The notes: generated by a model not told the origin, from the letters alone. Shown: positions 26,669-37,512, counted from the stretch's first letter. The stretch: DNA of 64,000 nt from Telmatospirillum siberiense (GCF_002845745.1 NZ_PIUM01000017.1:1-64000), one strand, 5' to 3'. Made by a program: numbers and translations.

Positions 26669-28741
26669 ATGGGCTTGGGCAGACGGCTTTTCGCGGCGAT
26701 GACGGTCTTTCTGGGGCTGGGCTCCCTCGCCTGGGGCGCCCCGGCCTCCGCCTCCTCGGACTGGTCGCACAACGATCAGGGCGCGGTGCGCCTTATTTCC
26801 GCGGTGACCGCCGTCGGCGATTCCGGGCGTTTGCAACTGGGACTCGAATTCCACCTGAAGCCGGGCTGGAAAATATATTGGCGCTCGCCCGGCGATGCCG
26901 GCTTTCCTCCCTCCATCGACTGGAAAGGATCCGACAATCTGGCCGATGCCATGATCGCCTGGCCGGCGCCGCACCGGTTCAGCGTCTCGGGGCTTGAGAC
27001 CATGGGATACAAGGACGAGGTGGTTCTGCCCATCGTCGTCCGGTTGAACGATCCGGCCCAGCCGGCGGCCCTGAAGGCTTCGGTCGACTATCTGACCTGC
27101 GATGTCCTGTGCGTTCCCGGCCACGCCGATCTGGCGCTCGAGCTGCCGGCCGGCGCGGCCGAGGCTTCGCCCCAGGCCCATCTGATCAGCCGCTTCCTGG
27201 CGCAAGTCCCTTCTGACGGCGCCTTGCAGGGACTGTCGCTGGTGACCGCCCAGGCCACCGAGGGCGGCGGGCTCAAGGTCGTGGTGACGGCCAATCCTCC
27301 GCTGTCCAATCCCGACCTTTTCATCGAGCGGGCCGATCAGATGTTGTTCGGCAAGCCGAGAATTCGCCTACAGCAGGGCGGAAAACGGGTCGTTTTCGAA
27401 ACCTTCCCGGTTCCCAAGACGGGCGAGGGCGATCTTTTTGACAAGCCCTTGACCCTGACCGTGGTCGACGGCAGCCGTGGCATGGAGGTGGTGTCCGACG
27501 TCGCCCAGGCCGAGCCGGGGTCCAGGCTGTCCAAGATCGTCGGCATGCTGGGGGTCGCCTTCCTGGGCGGCTTCATCCTCAATCTGATGCCCTGCGTGCT
27601 GCCGGTGCTGTCCTTGAAGGTGCTGGGCCTGATCGGCCATGCCGGCGCCGAGCGGCGGGTCATTCGCGCCGGCTTCCTGGCGTCGGCGGCGGGCATCATG
27701 GTCTCCTTCGCCGGTCTCGCCGCGGCGGCCGTCGCCGTCCGCTCGGCCGGCGCGGCGGTCGGCTGGGGCATTCAATTCCAGCAGCCGTTGTTTCTGGTGG
27801 CGATGGTCGTGCTGATCACCCTGTTCGCGGCCAATCTGTTCGGTTTTTTTGAAATTCCCCTGCCGCAATGGGCGGCCGAGGCGGGGAAGGGGCGCGGCGA
27901 TTCCCATGGCATGGCCGGTCATTTCGCTGCCGGCGCCTTCGCCACCTTGCTGGCCACCCCATGCTCGGCGCCATTCCTGGGCACGGCCGTCGGTTTCGCC
28001 CTGTCGCGCGGCACACCGGAAATCTTCGCCATTTTTCTGATGCTGGGCTTGGGGATGTCCTCCCCCTATCTGGTCATCGCCGCCTGGCCGCAGATCGCCC
28101 AGCGTCTGCCCCGGCCCGGCCGCTGGATGATCGTCCTGCGCCGCCTCCTGGGGGGCGTTCTGGTGGCGACCGCCGGCTGGCTGCTGGCCGTTCTGACCGC
28201 GGAAGCCGGAACATGGACGGGATCGGCGGTGGGGGGGCTGATGCTGGCGGTCTTGCTGATTCTCGGCTTCGGCAGGCGACTTCCGGCGATCGCCCGGGGG
28301 GCGGCGGTGGTCCTGCTCGGGTTCGGCGGGCTGGCCTTGGCGAATGGCGGACCCTCGCGGCCGATCCAGGGCGCGCCGTCCGAGATCAAAGGGCTCTGGG
28401 CGCCGTTCAGCAAGGAGGCCCTGGCCAAGTCCGTGGGCGAGGGAAAGGTGGTCTTCGTCGACGTCACCGCCGATTGGTGCATTACCTGCCAGGTCAACAA
28501 GGCGACGGTGGTTTATCGGGGCAAGGTGGCAGACAGCCTGCGTGCCCCGGATGTCGTCGCCCTTGAGGCCGACTGGACCCGTCCCGACGACGATATCGCG
28601 GCCTATCTGGCGGGATTTGGCCGTTACGGCATTCCCTTCAACGCGGTTTATGGTCCTGGCGCGCCGGACGGCATCGTGCTGCCGGAACTGCTGACCGACG
28701 AAGCCGTGCTCGATGCGCTGGAAAAAGCCAGAAGACCCTAG
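26669..28741 (+). CDS. DsbD/ScsB-type protein-disulfide reductase
   Basis: This 690-residue membrane protein passes electrons from cytoplasmic thioredoxin to periplasmic partners. Layout: signal peptide (1-29); an ScsB-like N-terminal periplasmic domain (30-270) with LTCDVLCVPGH; a DsbD transmembrane domain (about 285-570) with cysteine pair motifs MPCVLPVLSLKVLGL and TPCSAPFLGTAVGFAL; and a C-terminal thioredoxin domain with DVTADWCITCQVNK. All six redox cysteines are present. The N-terminal domain is of the copper-sensitivity suppressor (ScsB) type rather than E. coli DsbD. Which periplasmic substrate it serves is unknown. Confidence 0.9.
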   Translation: MGLGRRLFAAMTVFLGLGSLAWGAPASASSDWSHNDQGAVRLISAVTAVGDSGRLQLGLEFHLKPGWKIYWRSPGDAGFPPSIDWKGSDNLADAMIAWPAPHRFSVSGLETMGYKDEVVLPIVVRLNDPAQPAALKASVDYLTCDVLCVPGHADLALELPAGAAEASPQAHLISRFLAQVPSDGALQGLSLVTAQATEGGGLKVVVTANPPLSNPDLFIERADQMLFGKPRIRLQQGGKRVVFETFPVPKTGEGDLFDKPLTLTVVDGSRGMEVVSDVAQAEPGSRLSKIVGMLGVAFLGGFILNLMPCVLPVLSLKVLGLIGHAGAERRVIRAGFLASAAGIMVSFAGLAAAAVAVRSAGAAVGWGIQFQQPLFLVAMVVLITLFAANLFGFFEIPLPQWAAEAGKGRGDSHGMAGHFAAGAFATLLATPCSAPFLGTAVGFALSRGTPEIFAIFLMLGLGMSSPYLVIAAWPQIAQRLPRPGRWMIVLRRLLGGVLVATAGWLLAVLTAEAGTWTGSAVGGLMLAVLLILGFGRRLPAIARGAAVVLLGFGGLALANGGPSRPIQGAPSEIKGLWAPFSKEALAKSVGEGKVVFVDVTADWCITCQVNKATVVYRGKVADSLRAPDVVALEADWTRPDDDIAAYLAGFGRYGIPFNAVYGPGAPDGIVLPELLTDEAVLDALEKARRP

Positions 28742-28901
28742 CAGGCTGCGGAGCGACCTTTTCGTCCCGGAGCCTTAAAAGCGGGCGAACTCGTGCACGC
28801 CTGATATTCAACCCATGAGAAAACAATATCGGTTCGATATCGTTTTTGGTTGATTGTTACCGTTTTATGACAATATGTAGTGGCCTGACGTCGCCGCCGG
28901 C

Positions 28902-29450
28902 ATGGCTGGCCGAGCAGGAGTGTCATCGTTGAAAGGCAAGCCTTTCGTCAAGGATAAGCAAGGAAAAATCTCAAGACCCGGTCCGCGTGGCTCGCATCGG
29001 CAGGCGGGCGTCATTCCTTACGTCATCGAGCAGGGCGAGGTGAAGATCCTTCTGGTGACCTCGCGGGACACCGGACGTTGGGTCATTCCCAAAGGCAATA
29101 TCGGCGGAGGGCGTTCGGCCGCCGAGGCGGCCGTCAAGGAGGCGGAGGAGGAGGCCGGTGTCAAAGGACGAATCTCCACCCCGCTGCCGCTCGGTTTCTT
29201 TCCGTATTTCAAGCGGCTGGCATCAGGCGAGGCGCGGGCCACCACCGTCGAGGTCTACCCCCTTCTGGTGACTGCGACGCTCGAAACCTGGCCCGAAAAG
29301 GATCAGCGCCGGCTGTGCTGGGTTTCGGCCTGGGAGGCCGCGAGAATGGTCGATGAACCCGGATTGGCCCGCATGATGATCAGACTGGTGGAAATCATCC
29401 AGGCGGAGCCACGGGAGGCTTCCGATCCGCTTCGCCCCGATCGGGAGTGA
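28902..29450 (+). CDS. NUDIX hydrolase
   Basis: The 182-residue product carries a NUDIX box, GNIGGGRSAAEAAVKEAEEEAGVKG, that matches G-x5-E-x7-x-E-x2-E-E-x-G-x except for the usual Arg before the glutamates, here Lys/Glu. RWVIPKGNI and PEKDQRRLCWVSAWEAARMV are typical of the DIPP (diphosphoinositol/diadenosine polyphosphate) group. The start is ATG 28902; a TTG at 28929 is possible. It is convergent with rnhA, only 4 bp between stop codons. Confidence 0.88.
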   Translation: MAGRAGVSSLKGKPFVKDKQGKISRPGPRGSHRQAGVIPYVIEQGEVKILLVTSRDTGRWVIPKGNIGGGRSAAEAAVKEAEEEAGVKGRISTPLPLGFFPYFKRLASGEARATTVEVYPLLVTATLETWPEKDQRRLCWVSAWEAARMVDEPGLARMMIRLVEIIQAEPREASDPLRPDRE

Positions 29451-29454
29451 CCTT

Positions 29455-29916
29455 TCAGGGCTGTTGGGCGCGCCGGGCCTCGGCCGCTTCCTTGAGACCC
29501 TTGCGGGCCAGGGCGTCGGCCCGTTCGTTTTCGGGATGTCCGGCGTGACCGCGGACCCAGGTCCAGGTCACTTTGTGGCCAGCCACCAAACCATCGAGGA
29601 TGCGCCACAGGTCCTGGTTGGCCACCGGATTGGGGCTGTCCTCGGCCAGGCGGCCCTTTTTCCGCCAGGTGTGAATCCACTGGCTGATGCCCTTCTGGAC
29701 ATATTGGCTGTCGGTGTAGACGGTGAGGACGCAGGGGCGCTTGAGCGCCCGCAGACCTTCGATGACCGCCATCATCTCCATGCGGTTGTTGGTGGTCGGC
29801 GCCTCGCCGCCCGAAAGCTCCTTCTCGACGCCCTTGGCGCGAAGGATGGCGCCCCAGCCGCCCGGTCCGGGATTTCCGGAACAGGCGCCGTCGGTGAACA
29901 GTTCGACCTCCGTCAC
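29455..29916 (-). CDS. rnhA: ribonuclease HI
   Basis: RNase HI degrades the RNA of RNA-DNA hybrids. At 153 residues it has the E. coli length, with catalytic Asp9 ([17 protein letters not shown]), Glu47 (NNRMEMMA), Asp69 (VYTDSQY) and Asp133 (NERADALAR). The basic handle WRKKGR is present. It is the third gene of an ispH-thrB-rnhA run with almost no spacing, a conserved alphaproteobacterial arrangement. Confidence 0.96.
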   Translation of the reverse strand: MTEVELFTDGACSGNPGPGGWGAILRAKGVEKELSGGEAPTTNNRMEMMAVIEGLRALKRPCVLTVYTDSQYVQKGISQWIHTWRKKGRLAEDSPNPVANQDLWRILDGLVAGHKVTWTWVRGHAGHPENERADALARKGLKEAAEARRAQQP

Positions 29917-30906
29917 CTACTGTTTTCCCGCTGCCGGCGCGTCATGGTGAAGGCCGTAGGCCTCCGCCCCCTCGATGCTGGCGTGGAAACGCAGTTTGCG
30001 TTCGTATTCCAGCGGATCCTTCCGTTTGACGAAGGCGCCCGCCGGCGTGTTCAGCCAGTCGTAGAGCCGGGTCAGCAGGAAACGGATGGCCGATCCGCGC
30101 GCTAAAATCGGCAAGGCCCGGAATTCGGCGGCGGACAGCGGACGGACCTGCTGGTAGTTCCACAAAAGCAGATGGGCCTTGGTGATGTTGAAGCTGCCGT
30201 CGTCCTCGAAGCACCAGGCGTTCAGGCAGATGGCGATGTCATAGGCCAGAAAGTCGGTGCAGGCGAAATAGAAGTCGATCAGTCCCGAGACCTCGTCGCC
30301 CTGAAAGAACACATTATCGGGGAAAAGATCGGCATGGATGATGCCTATGGGCAGATCTTGCGGCCAATGGCGCTCCAGATGGTCGAGTTCGTGACGCAGA
30401 AAATCGGCGAGCCCCGGCTTGACCTCGTCGGTCCGGTGGGCCTCCTGCTCGAACAGGGGGCGCCAGGCCTTGGGGCCCAGCGAATTGGGCCGGCTGCCGG
30501 CGTAGCTGAGCCCCTTCTGATGCAGGTCGGCCATGGCGCGTCCCAAGGCGGCGCAATGTGCCGCGGTGATCCGCCGCGGCCACAGGCCTTTCAGGAAGGA
30601 GACGATGGCCGCGGGCCGGTCGCACAAATGGCGCAAGGCGATGCCGTCGCGCCCGGCGACGGGGGTCGGACATCGCAGGCCTTGCCGCGCCAGATGTTCC
30701 ATCAGCCCGATAAAGAACGGCAGGTCGGTCGGATTGACCCGCTTTTCGTAAAGCGTGAGGATGTAGTTGCCGCGATCGGTCTGCAGCAGATAGTTGGAGT
30801 TCTCGACGCCTTCGGCGATGCCTTTGCAACTGACCACGGCGCCGATGTCATATTCTCCGACGAAGGCTCGCAGATCCTCGTCAGCCACCTCGGTATAGAC
30901 GGCCAT
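29917..30906 (-). CDS. thrB: homoserine kinase, choline-kinase-like type
   Basis: This is a 329-residue APH/choline-kinase fold homoserine kinase, the class used by many alphaproteobacteria in place of the GHMP ThrB. It phosphorylates homoserine on the way to threonine. The ATP site is [23 protein letters not shown], the catalytic loop [14 protein letters not shown], and the metal-binding Asp lies in [19 protein letters not shown]. The stop abuts the rnhA start and the start lies 1 bp after the ispH stop, so the genes are coupled. Confidence 0.93.
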   Translation of the reverse strand: MAVYTEVADEDLRAFVGEYDIGAVVSCKGIAEGVENSNYLLQTDRGNYILTLYEKRVNPTDLPFFIGLMEHLARQGLRCPTPVAGRDGIALRHLCDRPAAIVSFLKGLWPRRITAAHCAALGRAMADLHQKGLSYAGSRPNSLGPKAWRPLFEQEAHRTDEVKPGLADFLRHELDHLERHWPQDLPIGIIHADLFPDNVFFQGDEVSGLIDFYFACTDFLAYDIAICLNAWCFEDDGSFNITKAHLLLWNYQQVRPLSAAEFRALPILARGSAIRFLLTRLYDWLNTPAGAFVKRKDPLEYERKLRFHASIEGAEAYGLHHDAPAAGKQ

Positions 30907-30907
30907 G

Positions 30908-31852
30908 TCAGGTGCAAAGCTCCGCCGGCAGTTTGAAGGTGACGGTTTCGCGGGTGACCGAAATTTCCTCGATGGTCACCTCGAAGCGCTGTCGGCAGGC
31001 TTCCAGCACTTCGTCGACCAGCACCTCGGGGGCCGAGGCCCCAGCCGAAACGCCGAGCCGGTTGATGCCGTCCAGCCAGGACCAGTCGATCTCGCTGGCC
31101 CGTTGCACCAGGTAGGAGCGATGGCAGCCGGAACTGGCGGCGACTTCCACCAGCCGACGTGAATTGGACGAATTGGGCGCGCCGATCACCATGACCGCGT
31201 CGCAGCGCGGCGCGATCGCCTTGATGGATTGCTGACGGTTGGTGGTGGCGTAGCAGATGTCTTCCTTGTGCGGCCCCTCGACATCGGGGAAGCGCCGCCG
31301 CAGCACGGCGACGATGCCCGCGGTGTCGTCGACCGACAGCGTGGTCTGGGTGATATAGGCGAGCGACTGTCCGGGTGTCGGCTGTACCGTTTCTGCCTGC
31401 TCCAGGGTTTCCACCAACAGGATGCTGCCGTCGGGAACCTGTCCCATGGTGCCGACAACCTCCGGATGGCCGGAATGCCCGATCATGATGATCTGCCGTC
31501 CGTCGAGGACATGGCGGGCCGCCTCGTGATGGACCTTGGTGACCAGGGGGCAGGTGGCGTCCAGATAGAACATGCCGCGTTTCTCGGCCGCCGCGGGAAC
31601 CGTCTTCGGCACGCCGTGGGCGGAAAACACCACCGGCCGGTCGTCGGGAACGTCGTCCAATTCCTCGACGAAGACGGCGCCTTGCGCTTCGAGGGACTGC
31701 ACCACATACCGGTTGTGGACGATCTCATGGCGGACATAGACGGGGCGCCCGTATCGTCGCAAAGCTTCCTCGACGATATGGATGGCGCGATTGACTCCGG
31801 CACAAAATCCGCGTGGATTGGCCAGAAGAATGGTAAGCGGGCGTTTGGTCAT
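30908..31852 (-). CDS. ispH: 4-hydroxy-3-methylbut-2-enyl diphosphate reductase
   Basis: IspH (LytB) is the last enzyme of the MEP isoprenoid pathway and carries a [4Fe-4S] cluster. Its cluster cysteines are visible in NPRGFCAGV (Cys17), [10 protein letters not shown] and the [12 protein letters not shown] region. The catalytic TNRQ and the GAPNSSNS loop are also present. I chose ATG 31852, which has GGGGA just upstream, over ATG 31861. It is the first gene of the ispH-thrB-rnhA run. Confidence 0.95.
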   Translation of the reverse strand: MTKRPLTILLANPRGFCAGVNRAIHIVEEALRRYGRPVYVRHEIVHNRYVVQSLEAQGAVFVEELDDVPDDRPVVFSAHGVPKTVPAAAEKRGMFYLDATCPLVTKVHHEAARHVLDGRQIIMIGHSGHPEVVGTMGQVPDGSILLVETLEQAETVQPTPGQSLAYITQTTLSVDDTAGIVAVLRRRFPDVEGPHKEDICYATTNRQQSIKAIAPRCDAVMVIGAPNSSNSRRLVEVAASSGCHRSYLVQRASEIDWSWLDGINRLGVSAGASAPEVLVDEVLEACRQRFEVTIEEISVTRETVTFKLPAELCT

Positions 31853-32225
31853 GATCCCCATGCAGCAGGGGTGGAACGACGGAACTCGATTACGGCAGCT
31901 TGTGTGCCGTCCCGTGGTTCACTACAGTCGCCAGCAATAGCAGAATTGCGTCGCGTGCAAAAGGTTAACTCATGCATGGGCGGGTCATCGAACGTGGGAA
32001 CCTCCGTATGGCGCCGGTCGGCGTCCGGCGGAACTCCGCCGATTTACGACGCCGCCGGATCGCGGTCCCGCATGTTTTGCGAGAGAGAACCACGCATATG
32101 GGGTGCTCGCCCCACGTTTTCACCGCCGAGGAGGCTGGCGGCGTTTTTTGGGTCCGGCCTGATGAAAGAAGGGCTGCCCGGCGCGAACCTCTTCGGCAAT
32201 GGCAGTCCTGGACGGAATTGACATT
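31853..32225. other. 373-bp intergenic region without a recognised gene
   Basis: No protein or RNA gene is recognisable between the divergent ispH and lipoprotein genes. There is a weak hairpin near 32096-32114 (TGGGG / CCCCA) and a CCGCC/GGCGG pair just before a T-run near 32146. The latter could end a short leader transcript, but I cannot support a specific call. Confidence 0.4.
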
Positions 32226-32765
32226 ATGAATTTTGCCAAGCGCAGTATCGTCTTGTTTTCCTCTCTTCTCGCCTTGTCCGCCTGCAAGGCGTTCGACAAG
32301 GAAGAGCCGCCGCTGTGCCCTCGGGTTTCCGCCCTGGCCGATTCGGTTACCTTGACCAAATTCAAGCCCGGTCCGGGACGAGATCTCACCGACGTCGAGT
32401 TGAAGGCCGAGATGACCAGTTACCACGGGTCGTGCCATTACGACGCCGAGGCCAAGCAGATGCATGTCCTTTTGGAGGTCGGAATCGACGCCGAGCGCCG
32501 GCCGGGATTGGCCGGGCGCACCGCCCAGGTCGCCTATTACATCGCGGTTCCGACGTTCTATCCCGACCCGAAGGCCAAGCAGATTCTTCCGGTGACCCTG
32601 CAATTCGCCGACGATTCCAACCGTTTGCATTACACCGACAGCGAGGTCGATATCGCCATCCCGATGGCCAACTTCAAAGACCTGACGAAGTACGAAGTGT
32701 TCGTCGGTCTGCAATTGACGCCCGACGAGCTGGCCTTCAACCGTCAGCAAAAACGCGGCAGGTAA
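32226..32765 (+). CDS. putative lipoprotein of unknown function
   Basis: This 179-residue protein begins MNFAKRSIVLFSSLLALSAC, a lipoprotein signal with the lipobox LSAC and acceptor Cys20. The mature part is predicted beta-rich, with PTFYPDPKAKQILPVTLQF and YTDSEVDIAIPMANFKDL near the C-terminus. I do not recognise the family; the signal and composition make it a credible gene. An in-frame ATG 27 bp upstream would spoil the signal peptide. It stands alone, about 160 bp upstream of the glycine riboswitch. Confidence 0.7.
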   Translation: MNFAKRSIVLFSSLLALSACKAFDKEEPPLCPRVSALADSVTLTKFKPGPGRDLTDVELKAEMTSYHGSCHYDAEAKQMHVLLEVGIDAERRPGLAGRTAQVAYYIAVPTFYPDPKAKQILPVTLQFADDSNRLHYTDSEVDIAIPMANFKDLTKYEVFVGLQLTPDELAFNRQQKRGR

Positions 32766-32923
32766 CGACCTCTCGGAAGGGGGGCTTTGGGACTCCGGGG
32801 CGAAATAATCGCTTCGGGGTCCTTCGCGGCCGCTCCGCTTCCGGCGGAGCCGATCGTCGGCACCCCGTCATTCAGGGGCTTGCCCTTTCCCGCCGGCTAG
32901 GTAAACTGGCGCTCACATACAGA

Positions 32924-33120
32924 TGATCCCCGTGGGAGAGATCGGCCGCGAGGCCGGCGCCGAAGGAGCAACCGCCCCTGGAAACTCTCAGGCAAAAGGA
33001 CCGCGGGGGGATGACGCTCTGGAAAGCAGGCGACGGGTTTTAGCGTTTCCGTCGTCTCACCGAAGATGAAAGCTGGCCGTTTCCGCCGGTGAATCTTTCA
33101 GGTCACAGGACAGAGGGGGG
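32924..33120 (+). promoter_or_regulatory. tandem glycine riboswitch upstream of gcvT
   Basis: Two consecutive aptamers are recognisable. The first (about 32927-33009) has GTGGGAGAGATCGGC, GCGCCGAAGGAGCAA and AAACTCTCAGGCAAAAGGAC closed by CCGCGGGG. The second (about 33013-33118) has CTCTGGAAAGCAGGCGACGG, CCGAAGATGAAAGC and CTTTCAGGTCACAGGACAGA. This is the classic cooperative glycine riboswitch, which activates glycine cleavage genes when glycine is plentiful. It ends about 50 bp upstream of gcvT. Confidence 0.95.
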
Positions 33121-33172
33121 CTGATCGCTTTCGATTTTGGAAGCGGTATGGCTCATCCAGGGAGGTCCTCGC

Positions 33173-34273
33173 GTGGTTCCAGATCATGCCCGAACGCCGC
33201 TTCATGCCTTGCATCTCGAACTCGGCGCCAAAATGGTGCCTTTCGCCGGCTATGACATGCCGGTCCAGTATCCGGAAGGCGTGCTGGCCGAACATCATCA
33301 CACGCGTCAGGCCGCCGGCCTGTTCGACGTATCGCACATGGGCCAGGCGGTTATCCGCGGCGAGGCCCGCGTCGCGGCGCTGGAAGCGCTGCTGCCCGGC
33401 GATCTTCAGATCCTGGCCGAGGGACGCATCCGCTACAGTCAATTGACCAATGAGCTGGGCGGCATCCGGGACGACCTGATGATCACCAACGCCGGCGATC
33501 ATCTTTTTCTGGTGGTCAACGCGGCGTGCAAGGTCGCGGATTTCGCCCATCTGCGTTCCGAACTGAAGGGCTGCGTCCTCAAGGAGTTGGAGGACCGCGC
33601 CCTGTTGGCCCTTCAGGGTCCCCAGGCGGCGGATGTTCTTGGCCGCCTGTCGCCGCCGGCCGCGGCCATGCCCTTCATGAGCTGTCTGGCGCAAGACATC
33701 GCCGGCGTGCCCTGTCTGGTCAGCCGGTCGGGCTACACCGGCGAGGATGGTTACGAAATCTCGCTGCCGGCGGATCGGGCCGAGGAATTCGCCCGCCGCC
33801 TGCTGGCCGAGCCGGAAGTGCGTCCGATCGGTCTGGGCGCCCGCGATTCCTTGCGCCTGGAGGCCGGGCTTTGCCTTTACGGTTCCGACATCGACGAGAC
33901 GACGACGCCGGTCGAGGCGGCCCTGGTGTGGAGCATCTCCAAACGGCGGCGTGAGCAGGGGGGCTTCCCCGGAGCCGCGATCATCCAGCACCAGTTGCGC
34001 GAAGGGCCCGCCAGGCTTCGGGTCGGTATCCGCTCCCTGGACAAGGCGCCGGCCCGCGCCCATACGCAAATCGTCGACGGCGAGGGACGGGTGATCGGCG
34101 AGGTGACCAGCGGCGGTTTCGGCCCCTCGGTCGGTGGACCGGTGGCCATGGGCTATGTCCAGTCCGCGTTCGCGGTTCCCGGCACGTCCGTCAGTCTCAT
34201 GGTGCGGGGCACCCCGCGCGAGGCCGTCGTCGCCGACATGCCGTTCGTTCCCCATCGTTATCGCAAGTCCTGA
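33173..34273 (+). CDS. gcvT: glycine cleavage T protein (aminomethyltransferase)
   Basis: GcvT moves the aminomethyl carbon from lipoylated GcvH to tetrahydrofolate and releases ammonia. From GTG 33173 the protein has 366 residues, with GGAGG seven bases upstream. An ATG 36 bp further up lies in the riboswitch tail and has no such site. Family motifs are FDVSHMGQ, ALQGPQAADVL, YTGEDGYEISLPADRA and GLGARDSLRLEAGLCLYGSDIDE (parts). It heads the gcvT-gcvH-gcvPA-gcvPB operon under the glycine riboswitch. Confidence 0.95.
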   Translation: MVPDHARTPLHALHLELGAKMVPFAGYDMPVQYPEGVLAEHHHTRQAAGLFDVSHMGQAVIRGEARVAALEALLPGDLQILAEGRIRYSQLTNELGGIRDDLMITNAGDHLFLVVNAACKVADFAHLRSELKGCVLKELEDRALLALQGPQAADVLGRLSPPAAAMPFMSCLAQDIAGVPCLVSRSGYTGEDGYEISLPADRAEEFARRLLAEPEVRPIGLGARDSLRLEAGLCLYGSDIDETTTPVEAALVWSISKRRREQGGFPGAAIIQHQLREGPARLRVGIRSLDKAPARAHTQIVDGEGRVIGEVTSGGFGPSVGGPVAMGYVQSAFAVPGTSVSLMVRGTPREAVVADMPFVPHRYRKS

Positions 34274-34290
34274 CGGGTAGAGGATTCTTC

Positions 34291-34665
34291 ATGAGCACAT
34301 ATTTCACCAAAGAGCACGAGTGGGTTCGCGTCACCGGCACGGAAGGCGTGGTCGGCATTACCGATTACGCCCAGCACGCCCTGGGCGATGTCGTGTTCGT
34401 CGAACTGCCCGAGGTAGGAAAGCTCTTGACGAAGGGCGGCGAGGCGGCTGTCGTCGAATCGGTCAAGGCGGCGTCCGAGGTGTTTTCCCCAGTCTCCGGC
34501 GAGGTTTTGACGATCAACGCGACCGTCGTCGATCAGCCGGCCCTGATCAACGATTCGCCCGAGGATGGCGCCTGGTTTTTCTCGGTTCGTCTGACCAACC
34601 CGGCGGAATTGGACGGCCTGATGGATCGCGCCGCCTACGACGCCTTCGTGAAAAGCCTGGAGTAG
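34291..34665 (+). CDS. gcvH: glycine cleavage H protein (lipoyl carrier)
   Basis: The 124-residue carrier has the lipoylation site Lys59 in [19 protein letters not shown], with the N-terminus [11 protein letters not shown] typical of GcvH. It shuttles the methylamine group between GcvP and GcvT and the electrons to dihydrolipoamide dehydrogenase. It follows gcvT by 17 bp and precedes gcvPA by 7 bp. Confidence 0.97.
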   Translation: MSTYFTKEHEWVRVTGTEGVVGITDYAQHALGDVVFVELPEVGKLLTKGGEAAVVESVKAASEVFSPVSGEVLTINATVVDQPALINDSPEDGAWFFSVRLTNPAELDGLMDRAAYDAFVKSLE

Positions 34666-34672
34666 ACGCCCG

Positions 34673-36019
34673 ATGCGCTATCTGCCGCTCACCGAAGCCG
34701 ACCGGCAAACCATGCTGGCGGCCATCGGCGTCGCCAAGGTCGATGATCTTTTCGCCGACGTGCCCGCGGCGGCGCGGCGGGAGGCTCCCGTCGATCTGCC
34801 GTTCAGCGCCGGGGAAATGGACGTCGAACGCCGGCTCTCCGCCTTGGCCGAAAAAAATCTTCCGGCCGGACGTGCCCCCTTCTTCATCGGGGCGGGGGCC
34901 TATCGCCACCATGTTCCGGCGGCGGTGGATGCGCTTATCCAGCGCGGGGAATTCCTGACCTCCTACACTCCCTACCAGCCGGAGGTCAGCCAGGGCACCT
35001 TGCAATATCTCTATGAATTCCAGACCCAGGTGGCCTTGATCACCGGCATGGATGTGGCCAACGCCTCGATGTATGACGGGGCTACCGCCACCGCCGAGGC
35101 CGCCGCCATGGCCTGTCGCGTCACCAAGCGCAAGACCATCCTCCTGTCCGGCAATCTGCACCCCCACTATCGCAGCGTGACGGCGACCTCCCTGCAATAT
35201 AGCGGGCTGGTGGTCGAGGCGTTGGACCCCGATCCGCTGGACGTCGAGGATTTGCTGGGCCGCATCGGCCCCGACATCGCCTGCGTGGTGGTGCAGAACC
35301 CGGGATTCTTCGGACGGGTCAAGGATCTTTCGGCCCTGGCGGCGGCCTGTCATGCCGAAGGGGTACTGCTGGTGGTCGCCGTGACCGAGCCGGTTTCCCT
35401 GGGCCTGATCGCGCCGCCCGGCGCCATGGGCGCCGACATCGTCGTCGGCGAGGGGCAGAGCATCGGCAACGGCCTGAACTTCGGGGGCCCCGGCCTGGGT
35501 CTGTTCGCCACCGCCGAAAAATATCTGCGTCAGATGCCCGGGCGGTTGGCCGGCCAGACCGTCGACGTCGACGGACGCCGTGGCTGGGTTCTGACGCTGT
35601 CGACCCGCGAGCAGCATATCCGCCGGGAAAAGGCGACCAGCAACATCTGTACGAATTCCGGCCTGTGCGCCCTGGCCTTCACCATCCATCTGTCGCTGCT
35701 GGGCGAAACGGGATTCCGCCGCCTGGCCGAGATCAACCACGCCAAGGCGGTAACCCTGGCGGACAAGCTTCGCCGGGTGAAAGGGATCCGCGTGCTCAAC
35801 CAGACCTTCTTCAACGAGTTCTCGGTGCTTCTGCCGAAGTCGGCCGCTCCGGTGGTCGAGACCTTGGCCGGGCGGGGCATCCTGGCCGGCGTACCGGCAT
35901 CGCGCTTCTATCCGTCCTATCCCGAACTGGATGAGGTCCTGCTGCTGACCGCCACCGAGACGACGACCGAGGACGAGATGGATCGTCTCGTCCAGGCCCT
36001 CTCCGAGGTGCTGTCATGA
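34673..36019 (+). CDS. gcvPA: glycine dehydrogenase (decarboxylating) subunit 1
   Basis: This 448-residue protein corresponds to the N-terminal half of long GcvP. In organisms with split GcvP it forms a heterotetramer with GcvPB and shapes the active site. It starts [20 protein letters not shown], and [39 protein letters not shown] (read in parts) and [14 protein letters not shown] are family hallmarks. Its stop overlaps the gcvPB start by 4 bp. Confidence 0.96.
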   Translation: MRYLPLTEADRQTMLAAIGVAKVDDLFADVPAAARREAPVDLPFSAGEMDVERRLSALAEKNLPAGRAPFFIGAGAYRHHVPAAVDALIQRGEFLTSYTPYQPEVSQGTLQYLYEFQTQVALITGMDVANASMYDGATATAEAAAMACRVTKRKTILLSGNLHPHYRSVTATSLQYSGLVVEALDPDPLDVEDLLGRIGPDIACVVVQNPGFFGRVKDLSALAAACHAEGVLLVVAVTEPVSLGLIAPPGAMGADIVVGEGQSIGNGLNFGGPGLGLFATAEKYLRQMPGRLAGQTVDVDGRRGWVLTLSTREQHIRREKATSNICTNSGLCALAFTIHLSLLGETGFRRLAEINHAKAVTLADKLRRVKGIRVLNQTFFNEFSVLLPKSAAPVVETLAGRGILAGVPASRFYPSYPELDEVLLLTATETTTEDEMDRLVQALSEVLS

Positions 36020-37506
36020 GCGGCGATATCGGCGCAAGCCGTGGGATGTTCCTCGAAGAACCGTTGATTTTCGAACAGGATACGCCCGGACGGTGCGGTG
36101 TCGATCTGCCCGAGCCCGAACCGTTCGACGATCGTCTGGGGGGCGCGCGGCGGCAAGGGGCGATCGGATTGCCCGATCTCTCGGAGCCGGCGGTGGTGCG
36201 CCACTATACCCGGCTCAGCCAGAAGAATTTCGGCATCGACACGGTGTTTTATCCGCTGGGTTCCTGCACGATGAAACACAACCCCAGGCTGGGCGAGAAG
36301 ATGGCGCGCCTGCCCGGCCTGTCGGACATCCATCCGTTCCAGCCGGAAAGCACCGTGCAGGGGGCGCTGGAACTGATCGACCTGACAGCGCATTGGCTGA
36401 AGACCCTGACCGGCATGCCGGCCATCGTCATGAGTCCGGCGGCCGGAGCGCATGGCGAGTTCTGCGGGCTGATGACCATCCGGACGGCGCTCGAGGATCG
36501 CGGTGAACGCCGGACCCGCGTGCTGGTGCCGGAATCGGCCCACGGGACCAACCCGGCCAGCGCCGCGGCTTGCGGATTTGCCGTCGATGCGATTCCCGCC
36601 ACGGCGGAGGGACGGGTCGATCTGGCCGCCCTGAAGGCCAAGCTGGGCCTCGACGTGGCCGCCGTCATGCTGACCAACCCCAACACGTGCGGCCTGTTCG
36701 AGCGCGACATCCTGGAAATCGCCGAGGCCATTCACGCCGTCGGAGGTTATTTCTATTGCGACGGGGCCAACTACAACGCCATCGTCGGACGGGTGCGCAT
36801 CGTCGATCTCGGGATCGACGTGATGCATATCAATCTGCATAAGACCTTCTCGACGCCGCATGGCGGCGGCGGTCCAGGCGCCGGTCCGACGGTGCTGTCG
36901 GCGGCGCTGGCGCCTTTCGCCCCCCTGCCGGCCGTCGTTCACGACGACAAGGGGTTTCGCCTGATCGAGCATGCCGCCGGGTCGGGAGCCAAGCCCTGCG
37001 GACGGATCAAGGGATATCACGGCCAGTTCGGCGTCTTCGTCCGGGCCTTGAGCTATATGATGTCCATGGGGGCCGACGGCCTGCGCCAGGCCTCTTCCGA
37101 CGCCGTGCTTAACGCCAATTATCTATTGGCCGAATTGTCCGACGAGCTTAGCCCGTCCTTTGCCGGCCCTTGCATGCACGAGGCGCTGTTCGACGATCGG
37201 TTCCTCAAGGACAGCGGGGTGACCACGCTCGATTTCGCCAAGGCGCTGATCGACGAGGGCTTCCATCCGATGACCATGTATTTCCCGCTGGTGGTGCATG
37301 GCGCCCTGTTGATGGAACCGACCGAGACGGAGGGCAAGAACACGCTCGACCAGTTCATCGCCGTCGTGCGCGATCTGGCCCGGCGGGCCAAGGCGGGGGA
37401 AAGCGAAGCCTTCAAGGCGGCCCCGGTCCATACACCGCGCCGCCGCCTCGATGAAACCGCCGCCGCCCGCACGCCGATCTTGCGGTGGCGTCCGGTGGAG
37501 GCGTAA
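36016..37506 (+). CDS. gcvPB: glycine dehydrogenase (decarboxylating) subunit 2
   Basis: This 496-residue PLP-binding half of split GcvP decarboxylates glycine and transfers the methylamine to GcvH. The PLP lysine is Lys276 in [17 protein letters not shown]. The N-terminal [12 protein letters not shown] and [12 protein letters not shown] segments are conserved. It ends the gcv operon. A GC hairpin follows 7 bp after the stop. Confidence 0.96.
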   Translation: MSGDIGASRGMFLEEPLIFEQDTPGRCGVDLPEPEPFDDRLGGARRQGAIGLPDLSEPAVVRHYTRLSQKNFGIDTVFYPLGSCTMKHNPRLGEKMARLPGLSDIHPFQPESTVQGALELIDLTAHWLKTLTGMPAIVMSPAAGAHGEFCGLMTIRTALEDRGERRTRVLVPESAHGTNPASAAACGFAVDAIPATAEGRVDLAALKAKLGLDVAAVMLTNPNTCGLFERDILEIAEAIHAVGGYFYCDGANYNAIVGRVRIVDLGIDVMHINLHKTFSTPHGGGGPGAGPTVLSAALAPFAPLPAVVHDDKGFRLIEHAAGSGAKPCGRIKGYHGQFGVFVRALSYMMSMGADGLRQASSDAVLNANYLLAELSDELSPSFAGPCMHEALFDDRFLKDSGVTTLDFAKALIDEGFHPMTMYFPLVVHGALLMEPTETEGKNTLDQFIAVVRDLARRAKAGESEAFKAAPVHTPRRRLDETAAARTPILRWRPVEA

Positions 37507-37512
37507 AGGACA

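Noticed and set aside
32096-32155. Weak hairpin plus T-run before the lipoprotein gene as a terminator or attenuator
   Set aside because: The stem is only about 5 bp; not strong enough to call.
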